From an uncultured beta proteobacterium (GTDB taxonomy: Bacteria; Pseudomonadota; Gammaproteobacteria; Burkholderiales; SG8-39), in NCBI GenBank assembly GCA_902826155.1, contig CADEDU010000102.1, forward strand, positions 3,076 to 19,033: a stretch of 15,958 bases of DNA, written 5' to 3'. Position 1 is the first letter of the stretch. Each line of letters opens with the position of its first letter. Positions 7,438-14,701 of the stretch are shown in pieces. The notes beneath the pieces are model-generated. The model saw only the letters and a list, made by a program, of their open reading frames with translations. It ran no database searches and was not told where the DNA came from. A program made the translations under genes and the position numbers.

Positions 7438-7519
7438 CGCACTCGACGCTCACTATGACGTTCCCTATGCGTGACGCCCGCTCTCGATCCATGGCACCGC
7501 TCGCAGCCCATCGAACCGC

Positions 7520-8938
7520 ATGAATGCAAGTCCCTCGAGCGCCGCTGTCCAGGCGCTACTCGAAGCACTCGGCGCTGCACTCGGCCCCGACATCGTCGCC
7601 ACCGGCACGGCGTTGCCCGATCGGCGTTACGCCGACTGGAGTGGTGCGCCGGGTGCCACGCCGCTCGCGCTGATCCGTCCGCGCACGACCGAACAGGTTG
7701 CGCAGGCGTTGCGCATCTGCAACGAGTACGGCCAGCCGGTGGTGCCGCAGGGCGGGCTGACCGGTCTGGCCGGCAGTGCGTGTTGCGCGCCCGACGAGGT
7801 GGCGATCAGCCTGGAGCGCATGAATCGCATCGAAGAGATCGATGCGGTATCAGCGACGATGACAGTGCAGGCGGGCGCCACGCTGCAATCGGTGCAGGAA
7901 GCGGCTGATGGCGCCGGTTTCATGTTCGCGCTCGATCTGGGCGCGCGCGGCACGTGCACCGTCGGCGGCAACCTCGGCACCAATGCCGGCGGCAATCGGG
8001 TGATCCGTTACGGGACCATGCGTGATCAGTTGCTCGGGGTCGAGGCGGTGCTCGCCAACGGCAGCATCCTCACCGGCCTGCACAAGATGGTGAAGAACAA
8101 CACCGGCTACGACCTGCGACACCTGTTCGCCGGCAGCGAAGGCACGCTCGGCGTGGTCACGCGTGCGGTGCTGAAGCTGCGGGCGCGTCCGCAGGCACTG
8201 TCCACCGCGTTGTGCGGACTGGCGAGCTTCGAGGCCGTCACGCAGCTCTTGCATCACGGCCAGCAGCAACTGGCGGGCGGCATCTCGGCTTTCGAAGTGA
8301 TGTGGCCGAGCTATCTCGATTACATGCTCGGCAACATCCAGGGACTGCGCGCGCCGCTTGGCGGGCGGCACGGCTTGTACGTGCTGCTGGAGAACGCCGG
8401 CACCGATGCAGAGCGACATGGCGCGGCATTCGACGAGTTTCTCGGTCGCATGCATGAAGCCAAGGTCATCGAGGATGCGGCGATTGCGCGCTCGCACGCC
8501 GATGCCCGGGCGCTCTGGGCAATGCGCGATGCCACCGCTGAACTGCCGTTGCTGCTGCCGGGCATGACGAGCTTCGATGTGAGCTTCGCGATCGGCGACA
8601 TCGGCCGCGCCGCTGAGACCTGTCGGGCGATGCTGCATGCACGCTGGCCCGGTTGCATCGCGCTGTTCTACGGACACCTGGGCGACGGCAATCTGCACCT
8701 GATCGTGCAGGCCGACGACGGCAAGCCCGACGTGATGCGCCAGATCGATGCCGCCGTGTACGAGCTGGTGCACCGCTTCGGCGGATCGGTGTCGGCCGAG
8801 CACGGTATCGGCACGATCAAGCAGTCGGTGTTGCCGTTCAGCCGCACGCCGGCCGAACTGGCTGCCATGCGCGCCATCAAAGACGCGCTCGACCCCAAAC
8901 ACATTCTCAATCGCGGCAAGGTATTCGCGCAGCCATGA
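7520..8938 (+). CDS. FAD-linked D-2-hydroxyacid dehydrogenase/oxidase
   Basis: This 472-residue protein belongs to the vanillyl-alcohol-oxidase-type flavoprotein group that includes GlcD, D-lactate and D-2-hydroxyglutarate dehydrogenases. The N-terminal FAD-binding half shows PQGGLTGLAG (76-85), CTVGGNLGTNAGG from 146 and NNTGYDLRHLFAGSEGTLGV (193-212). The C-terminal FAD-oxidase half carries HLGDGNLHL (386-394) and SAEHGIG (425-431), the histidines and glutamate of the family's metal and substrate site. It should oxidise a D-2-hydroxy acid to the 2-oxo acid and pass electrons on through FAD; whether glycolate, lactate, hydroxyglutarate or another acid cannot be said. No strong ribosome site precedes the ATG. 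It starts a rightward run with the racemase-fold gene (ATGA overlap) and is divergent from the TRAP operon. Confidence 0.92.
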   Translation: MNASPSSAAVQALLEALGAALGPDIVATGTALPDRRYADWSGAPGATPLALIRPRTTEQVAQALRICNEYGQPVVPQGGLTGLAGSACCAPDEVAISLERMNRIEEIDAVSATMTVQAGATLQSVQEAADGAGFMFALDLGARGTCTVGGNLGTNAGGNRVIRYGTMRDQLLGVEAVLANGSILTGLHKMVKNNTGYDLRHLFAGSEGTLGVVTRAVLKLRARPQALSTALCGLASFEAVTQLLHHGQQQLAGGISAFEVMWPSYLDYMLGNIQGLRAPLGGRHGLYVLLENAGTDAERHGAAFDEFLGRMHEAKVIEDAAIARSHADARALWAMRDATAELPLLLPGMTSFDVSFAIGDIGRAAETCRAMLHARWPGCIALFYGHLGDGNLHLIVQADDGKPDVMRQIDAAVYELVHRFGGSVSAEHGIGTIKQSVLPFSRTPAELAAMRAIKDALDPKHILNRGKVFAQP

Positions 8939-9726
8939 CCCAACCACCCCGCAAGTATCGAATCTGGGCGCAGGGCGCCACCGATCAGATCGGCCACCGG
9001 CCTTATCTCGCGCATCTGCTTCCGCACATCCAGGCGTCCGCCGATCCGGAATTCGAGATCACCTTCAACACCACCACACCCTCGGTGACGACCACGCACG
9101 CGCTGTCGGAGTTTCGCTTCGCACGCGCGGCGATCCGCGGCGCGATCGAGGCGCAGAAGCAGGGCTACGACGCCTTCTTCATGAACCATTTCCAGGACGC
9201 AGGTCTCGCTGAGGCGCGCTCCACGGTCGACATTCCCGTGCTCGGCCTGGGCGAGTCATCGCTGCTGTATGCCTGCACGCTCGGGCGCAAGCTCGGGCTG
9301 CTCGCGATTAATCCGGCGTTCGTTCCCTGGCACGAGGACCAGGTGCTGCGTTACGGCCTGCAGCAACGCATCGCCGCGATCCGCACCATCGATGCGCACA
9401 TCAAAGACTATATGGAGGCATTCGAATCCGAACCCGCGCGGGCGCGGATGCAGGCGCTGTTCGAACGCGAGGCAAGGTTGCTGCTCGATGCGGGCGCCGA
9501 CGTGATCGTGCCCACCGGCGGAATTCCGATGATGCTGTTCGGTGCCGCCCCGGGTGCGAACGTCGACGGCGCGCCGATCGTCAACGGCGTCACCGTGGTG
9601 GTGAAGATGACCGAGATGGCGCTCAAGCTGCGCCTCATTGCCGGTCTGGGCCCGAGCCGGCGTCCGAGTTCGGGATATTCGAAACCGCCGGCGCTATCGT
9701 TGGAAGAATTCTTGAATCACGGCTGA
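8935..9726 (+). CDS. Asp/Glu/hydantoin racemase-fold protein lacking both catalytic cysteines
   Basis: This 263-residue cytosolic protein follows the pattern of the Asp/Glu/hydantoin racemase superfamily. The two regions that carry the acid/base cysteines in racemases are recognisable but altered. In the first, the usual ACFGDPG-type segment reads NHFQDAG (84-90), so His85 stands where Cys would be. In the second, the usual VLGCAGM-type segment reads VPTGGIPM (192-199), with Gly195 in place of Cys. The only cysteine is Cys114, at neither site. A two-base racemase mechanism is therefore unlikely; the protein may be an isomerase, a decarboxylase-like enzyme or a ligand-binding relative. Its ATG overlaps the dehydrogenase stop as ATGA, so the two are translationally coupled and probably share a pathway. 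Family call good, function open. Confidence 0.8.
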   Translation: MTQPPRKYRIWAQGATDQIGHRPYLAHLLPHIQASADPEFEITFNTTTPSVTTTHALSEFRFARAAIRGAIEAQKQGYDAFFMNHFQDAGLAEARSTVDIPVLGLGESSLLYACTLGRKLGLLAINPAFVPWHEDQVLRYGLQQRIAAIRTIDAHIKDYMEAFESEPARARMQALFEREARLLLDAGADVIVPTGGIPMMLFGAAPGANVDGAPIVNGVTVVVKMTEMALKLRLIAGLGPSRRPSSGYSKPPALSLEEFLNHG

Positions 9727-9743
9727 GCGGGGAATATTCGCGC

Positions 9744-10124
9744 ATGAATCCCACGGCCAAAATCTTCCTCACGCTGGGCGCGCTCGCCGGTTTGATCGGC
9801 GTCGCCTTCGGCGCGTTCGGCGCTCACGCGCTCAAGGCGAAGCTTTCCCCAGAACTGCTGGTGACGTGGCAGACCGCCGTGCAGTACCAGTTCTGGCATG
9901 CGCTCGGGCTTCTGCTGGTCGGCGTGCTGGTGTTCCACTGGCCGGCATCCGACCTGTTGAAGTGGTCGGGCTGGCTGATGCTCGCAGGCATCGTGCTCTT
10001 CAGCGGCAGCCTCTATCTGCTTGCGCTCACCGGCGCACGCTGGCTCGGACCGATCACGCCGATCGGCGGACTCGCGTGGATCGCCGCGTGGGCAGTGCTG
10101 GCGGTGGGGGTGATGCGGGCGTAG
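9744..10124 (+). CDS. DUF423 family small membrane protein (YgdD-like)
   Basis: This 126-residue protein has four hydrophobic segments (about 7-28, 51-66, 74-98 and 103-125), so it sits in the inner membrane. It matches DUF423, with GAFGAHAL at residues 23-30, VQYQFWHALGLLL (46-58), LFSGSLYLLALTG (85-97) and the ITPIGGLAWI segment. Length is normal. Molecular function is unknown for this family. It begins 17 bases after the racemase-fold gene and so may be the last gene of that operon, though the family is widespread and need not share the pathway. A GGGGA about 10 bases upstream is a weak ribosome site. It converges on the CobW-like gene. Confidence 0.9.
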   Translation: MNPTAKIFLTLGALAGLIGVAFGAFGAHALKAKLSPELLVTWQTAVQYQFWHALGLLLVGVLVFHWPASDLLKWSGWLMLAGIVLFSGSLYLLALTGARWLGPITPIGGLAWIAAWAVLAVGVMRA

Positions 10125-10192
10125 GTGCCGGTCACTGGTGGGTGGTCTCGACCATTGCCCTCCTATTACTGACCCCTACCACGCGTTGGCCG

Positions 10193-11179
<987 letters not shown>

Positions 11180-11227
11180 GCAGGTGGGAGGTCGCGAGGG
11201 GAGTCTCGGTGCCTCCCATTAGAGCAG

Positions 11228-11258
11228 ACCATCCGGAACGGTGTTGCGCCGGATTGGT
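11228..11258. promoter_or_regulatory. Inverted repeat in the CobW/cyclase intergenic region
   Basis: ACCATCCGG (11228-11236) and CCGGATTGGT (11249-11258) pair with one bulged base around 12 bases. It lies between two divergent genes and could be an operator. A weaker pair, TGGGAGG (11185-11191) and CCTCCCA (11212-11218), is closer to the CobW start. The 181-base region shows no Zur-like site that I recognise. Confidence 0.3.
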
Positions 11259-11360
11259 AGCGGGAGTTATGGTGCGCGTGTTCGCGCGTGGGAGTCCGAG
11301 GAAAAGGAGTGCCGCGGCGGATCAAAAGCGTTTCACTACAACACTGAAAAGGAGAACACA

Positions 11361-12440
11361 GTGAGCGAGCAACCCGACTCGAAGGTTCAAGCGCCGCAAA
11401 CGGAATCTGATTCATCAGACCGGCGCAATTTCTTCAAGGTAGCGGGCGTTGTGGGTGCGGTTGGCGTGGCGGGCGCGTTGCACGGCAAGTACGCAACCGC
11501 CCCGCTGATCTCCAGTGCGCACGCGCAGACCAGCACGGATAAATGGTGGCCTTCGCGCTGGGGCGCGCAGGACGAAGCCGGTGCGTCGAACTGGATTACC
11601 CCGCAGAAGGTTTTGGAAGCGACGCGGACGATCAAGGATGGACGGATCTATCGGATCGGTCGCGACTACCAGGCGGAGATGCCCAACTTTGGTCCGCGTC
11701 GATTTACTTTGCGCATTCCAGGGGCTCCGACGGGTGGCCCATTCGGTCAGAACAAACTCGTCTATAACGACGAGTTCCTGGCCACCGAGGTCGGGCAGAC
11801 GGGCACGCAGTTCGACGGACTCGGTCATATCGGCCTGCAGCAAGGCAAGGACGGCGACAAGTCCGAGATGCGTTTCTACAACGGCCACACGATGCAGGAC
11901 ATCGGCGACTCGACCGGGTTGAAGAAGCTGGGCATCGAGAAGATCAAACCGCTCTTCACTCGCGGGCACCTGATCGACGTGCAGGGTTTGAAAGGGGCAA
12001 TGTGGGACGCCGGACAGGAGATCAAGCTCAGCGATGTGCGCGCCGCGCTGCAAAAGCAAGGAATGAATGAGAACGACGTTCGCCAGGGCGACGCGATTTT
12101 CTTCAATACCGGCTGGGGCAGCCTATGGATGAAGAACAATGATCGCTACGGTTCGGGAGAGCCGGGGCCTGGGCTGGAGGTCGCGAAGTGGCTGGTCGAC
12201 AAGGGCGTTTGCGTCGTAGGTGCAGATTCTTGGGGAATGGAGTGCGTACCGAACCCCGACAAGAACCTCGCTTTTCCGGTGCACGCCGAACTGATCACCA
12301 AGAACGGCATCTTCATCCACGAGAATCTGGTCTTTGACGCCCTGATTGCCGACAAGAAGCACCAGTTCGTCTACGTGTTCGCCCCCGCACCGATTCGCGG
12401 TGGGACGGGCTCGAACGGCAGCCCGATCGCGATCACCTGA
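11361..12440 (+). CDS. Tat-exported cyclase family protein (kynurenine-formamidase-like fold)
   Basis: This 359-residue protein belongs to the metal-dependent cyclase/hydrolase family that includes kynurenine formamidase. GTG at 11361 is the start: AAGGAG lies 7 bases upstream, and the longer frame from 11241 has no ribosome site. The N-terminus holds a twin-arginine signal, SDRRNFFK (19-26), then a hydrophobic stretch and an AHAQ cleavage site near residues 53-56, so it acts in the periplasm. The family motif HxGTHxDxxxH reads QTGTQFDGLGH (146-156): both motif histidines are glutamine, while Asp152 and His156 remain. Later His308, His320 and Glu321 may complete a site. Natural substrate unknown; family members hydrolyse amides or cyclise polyketides. 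It stands alone, followed by a stem-loop and a convergent cupin gene. Confidence 0.85.
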   Translation: MSEQPDSKVQAPQTESDSSDRRNFFKVAGVVGAVGVAGALHGKYATAPLISSAHAQTSTDKWWPSRWGAQDEAGASNWITPQKVLEATRTIKDGRIYRIGRDYQAEMPNFGPRRFTLRIPGAPTGGPFGQNKLVYNDEFLATEVGQTGTQFDGLGHIGLQQGKDGDKSEMRFYNGHTMQDIGDSTGLKKLGIEKIKPLFTRGHLIDVQGLKGAMWDAGQEIKLSDVRAALQKQGMNENDVRQGDAIFFNTGWGSLWMKNNDRYGSGEPGPGLEVAKWLVDKGVCVVGADSWGMECVPNPDKNLAFPVHAELITKNGIFIHENLVFDALIADKKHQFVYVFAPAPIRGGTGSNGSPIAIT

Positions 12441-12453
12441 TTGCACTGCCCGA

Positions 12454-12484
12454 TGTGCCGTCGCGCCGAACGCGCGGCGGCGCA
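12454..12484 (+). terminator. Stem-loop after the cyclase-family gene (candidate terminator)
   Basis: TGTGCCGTCGCGC (12454-12466) pairs with GCGCGGCGGCGCA (12472-12484) around the loop CGAAC, giving 13 pairs with two G-U wobbles in the rightward transcript. In the opposite transcript those two become A-C mismatches, so it favours the cyclase gene. The following AAATTGATC lacks a strong U-tract. A smaller hairpin (12504-12516) follows. The rest of the 117-base gap holds nothing else I recognise. Confidence 0.5.
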
Positions 12485-12557
12485 AATTGATCGCACGGGC
12501 ATTGCCGGGTACCGGCGGCGAATTGGAAAGTATGCCGCTATATCCTCCGTCACTCAG

Positions 12558-13031
12558 TCAGTACCCCCGCCCATCCTTGTGCGTGAACGCCCATTTGCCC
12601 TCGACCATGACCGCGCGCAGGTCATCATCGGGGTAGGTCGCTTCATCACCCGCGGTGCGATCGCCGATCTCGAGGTACACCGCGTCTTCCGTGGTCTCGT
12701 TGACGAGGTGATGGCCGTTACCGGTGCCCGCCTTGAATCCTGCGCACATGCCCGGTGACAGTTGCGTCTTGCCTTCGTCGGTGCGCAGTGTCGGTCGGCC
12801 TTCGAGCACGTAGATGAACTCGTCCTGCCGCGTGTGTGCATGACGCAGCGCCGAGACGGCGCCGGGTTTGAGCCGGGTCCGGTTGACCCCGAAGTTGTTC
12901 AGGCCGAACAGATTACCGAGCGGTTGCTTGGTGCGATCCTTCATGCGCGAGGCGAACGGCTCGGGATAGTTCGATGGTGTCGTGCGCAGCGGCGCGAGCG
13001 CGGCTTCGATGGCGATCGGTGGTTTGGACAT
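12558..13031 (-). CDS. Cupin-domain protein
   Basis: This 157-residue protein is a single-domain cupin. Cupin motif 1 is present around residues 57-77, with His64, His66 and Glu71 (in LRHAHTRQDEFIYVLEG). Motif 2 follows at about 93-111 (SPGMCAGFKAG, then NGHHLVN). The metal-binding set His/His/Glu/His is complete, so a metal-dependent enzyme or small-molecule binder is likely; substrate unknown. The C-terminal WAFTHKDGRGY matches a small group of sugar- or transcription-linked cupins only loosely. GGAG 7 bases upstream of the ATG supports the start. It lies 103 bases after the DUF2917 gene on the same strand and may share its transcript. Confidence 0.85.
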   Translation of the reverse strand: MSKPPIAIEAALAPLRTTPSNYPEPFASRMKDRTKQPLGNLFGLNNFGVNRTRLKPGAVSALRHAHTRQDEFIYVLEGRPTLRTDEGKTQLSPGMCAGFKAGTGNGHHLVNETTEDAVYLEIGDRTAGDEATYPDDDLRAVMVEGKWAFTHKDGRGY

Positions 13032-13051
13032 CAGTCGACTCCGTTGGTGTT

Positions 13052-13078
13052 GGGGATCCCCCGCGGGACCGGTCGCGG
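13052..13078. other. Overlapping palindromes between DUF2917 and cupin genes
   Basis: GGGGATCCCC (13052-13061), CCCGCGGG (13060-13067) and GACCGGTC (13067-13074) are three perfect palindromes that overlap or abut. As RNA only one fold could form at a time. They may be chance in such GC-rich DNA, or mark a processing or regulatory site ahead of the cupin gene. Confidence 0.3.
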
Positions 13079-13134
13079 TGATGCGGGGGCTCAGATTCTT
13101 CAGCGATCAGCCAGGTCGGTGTCGGCTGATTCGG

Positions 13135-13479
13135 CTAGACCACACCCCATTTTCGCTCGGCGTGGCGCTGCGCCGAGTCTTCGCTGAACCAGCCGACCCA
13201 GCGTCGCGTGAAACTTTCGTACCAGCGGCCGTGCCACGATGAATCGCGCGTCGGTTCGAGCAAACGGACTGCGCCGTCCTGCATCCCGACGATGAGGGCC
13301 TGTTCGCCACGGCCGACACGCAACTCGGACCCCGCCACGAGCACGATGTCGTCGGGCCGCCCGTGGATGGTCGCCCACTGCTGGCCCCGCACGCCGACGA
13401 TGGTGGCTTCACCGGTTACGCGCAGGGTGCAGTCCCTGCGCAATTCCACCACGCTGCAGCTGCTCAGATCGATCTTCAT
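13135..13479 (-). CDS. DUF2917 domain-containing protein
   Basis: This 114-residue protein matches DUF2917, a small beta-rich domain: repeated short strands, WATIHGRPDDIVLVAGSEL (about 35-53) and a hydrophobic-glycine pattern before and after. The start is ATG 13479, where AAGGAGG lies 8 bases upstream; the longer frame from 13590 would cross the promoter region. No signal peptide or membrane segment is seen, so it should be cytosolic. The tryptophan-rich tail (WHGRWYESFTRRWVGWF, about 80-96) is notable and is basic and aromatic. Function is unknown for this family. It is divergent from the LysR gene, a usual arrangement for a regulator and its target, so it is a likely member of that regulon. 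It leads toward the cupin gene. Confidence 0.8.
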   Translation of the reverse strand: MKIDLSSCSVVELRRDCTLRVTGEATIVGVRGQQWATIHGRPDDIVLVAGSELRVGRGEQALIVGMQDGAVRLLEPTRDSSWHGRWYESFTRRWVGWFSEDSAQRHAERKWGVV

Positions 13480-13507
13480 GGCCGGTGCCTCCTTGGATGC
13501 ACGGGAA

Positions 13508-13519
13508 TCATTCGAATGA
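13508..13519. promoter_or_regulatory. Perfect 12-bp palindrome upstream of DUF2917
   Basis: TCATTCGAATGA is a perfect palindrome 28 bases before the DUF2917 ATG, in the region shared with the divergent LysR gene. It could overlap the DUF2917 promoter. It lacks the T-N11-A spacing typical of LysR sites, so another regulator is possible. Confidence 0.35.
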
Positions 13520-13585
13520 ATGCATCGCCCTGTTTCCAGTAGTCCAAGTTTCCAGGATGATGGCGGTGAGCTCAAACGCTCTTTT

Positions 13586-13620
13586 TGCATCGTTCAGATG
13601 AATCGATTGCATGCGAACGA
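13586..13620. promoter_or_regulatory. Nested inverted repeats, candidate LysR operator
   Basis: TCGTTC (13590-13595) and GAACGA (13615-13620) are inverted repeats 19 bases apart. Inside and overlapping them, TGCATCG (13586-13592) and CGATTGCA (13604-13611) pair with one bulged base across 11 bases. Position, 41 bases before the LysR ATG, fits the autoregulatory site of a divergently transcribed LysR regulator. Binding is inference. Confidence 0.4.
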
Positions 13621-13660
13621 GGGTTGGGCGATAGCGATTGAATGATGTTCGCGAGGACGC

Positions 13661-14701
13661 ATGGACAACAGACTGCGTGCGGTGATCGGTTTTCTGGCCG
13701 GGTTCGACGCCGCCGCGCGCACGCTCAGCTTCACCCGTGCGGCCGTCGAATTGAATCTCACCCAATCGGCGATGAGCCGGCAGATCCAGGCGCTCGAGCA
13801 GGCGCTGGGCGTGGCGCTGTTCGAACGCTTCAATCGGCGTCTGGTGCTGACGGAGGCCGGCACCACGCTGCATCGCACGGTGTCCGCGATGCTGCGCGAT
13901 CTGGACGACGCCTTCACCCGCCTGCGCGCGCCTGATCGCGGCAACGTGGTCACGGTCGGCGCCACGGTGTCGTTCGCGTCGCTATGGCTGGTGCCGCGGC
14001 TGGCCGAGTTCCGCCGCGATCATCCCGACATCGACGTGCACATCGCTGCCGACAATGCGATCGTCGATCCGGGCACGCGCGGCATCGATGTCAGCGTGCG
14101 GTTCGGTCGCGCCGACATGGCTCCCGCAGGCGCGCCGGCGCTTTTCGCGGAAGAGGTGTTTCCGGTGTGCGCACCCAGTTTGTTGCGGCAGGGCAAGCGG
14201 CCGCTGCGAACGCCGCGCGATCTGGCCCATCACGTGCTGCTGCATTACGACGACGTGCGCAGCTATCCCTGGATGGAGTGGTCGCAATGGCTGGCGGCCA
14301 ACGGCGTCGTGGGGCTGAGCGGATCGGGCACGCTGGCCTTCAGCCACTACGATCATTTGATCCAGGCGGCGGTGGCGGGCGAGGGCGTCGCACTCGGGCG
14401 CACGCCGCTGATCGAGCGGCTTCTGCGCAGCGGCAAGCTGGTGGCACCATTGCGCGGCCGGGCCGCCTCTCGGCGTCAGTACTACCTCATCGGTCCTGTG
14501 CCCGCCGAAGCCAGACCTGCGGTGCACGCATTCATGCTCTGGATGCTCGCGGCTTCGGCGCAGGCAACTAATTCGGCTGCGGCTTCCAACCCCCACCCAG
14601 TGCTCGATACACCGCCACCAGGGCGGTCGCGGTATTCGTCTCGCCCTGGGCAAGCTGGTCCTGGTCTTGCAGCAGGCGCCGCTCGGCGTCGAGCACGGTG
14701 A
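13661..14701 (+). CDS. LysR-family transcriptional regulator (GcvA-like)
   Basis: The 346-residue protein has an N-terminal winged helix-turn-helix (about residues 10-68; SFTRAAVELNLTQSAMSRQIQALEQALGVALFERF within it) and a C-terminal ligand-binding domain from about residue 95. The pattern VTVGATVSFASLWLVPRLAEF and GIDVSVRFG resembles the GcvA subgroup. AGGA a few bases before the ATG supports the start. LysR proteins are usually near 300 residues; here the domain ends around residue 302, where the frame enters the antisense of the convergent efflux gene. The last 43 residues are rich in Pro, Ala, Gly and Arg and are probably not part of the fold. A one-base change of frame would meet a TAA at 14569. 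Likely regulates the divergent DUF2917 gene and itself; effector unknown. Confidence 0.9.
   Translation: MDNRLRAVIGFLAGFDAAARTLSFTRAAVELNLTQSAMSRQIQALEQALGVALFERFNRRLVLTEAGTTLHRTVSAMLRDLDDAFTRLRAPDRGNVVTVGATVSFASLWLVPRLAEFRRDHPDIDVHIAADNAIVDPGTRGIDVSVRFGRADMAPAGAPALFAEEVFPVCAPSLLRQGKRPLRTPRDLAHHVLLHYDDVRSYPWMEWSQWLAANGVVGLSGSGTLAFSHYDHLIQAAVAGEGVALGRTPLIERLLRSGKLVAPLRGRAASRRQYYLIGPVPAEARPAVHAFMLWMLAASAQATNSAAASNPHPVLDTPPPGRSRYSSRPGQAGPGLAAGAARRRAR

Noticed and set aside
7850..8947. Leftward 365-codon open frame opposite the FAD dehydrogenase
   Set aside because: Antisense to highly conserved FAD and HLGDGNLH motifs, and it lacks any recognisable domain.
10125..10192. Possible terminator between the convergent DUF423 and CobW-like genes
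   Set aside because: Only a 5-bp TGGTC/GACCA stem with a 2-base centre is visible and no T-run follows, so it is too weak to call.
11267..11272. Promoter for the cyclase-family gene (TTGCGC at 11244, 17 bases, then TTATGG)
   Set aside because: The spacing is right but the -10 box matches consensus poorly, and it falls in an inverted repeat, so I do not call it.
13590..13611. Sigma-70 promoter for the LysR gene from TTGCAT at 13585
   Set aside because: No acceptable -10 hexamer lies 16-18 bases downstream.
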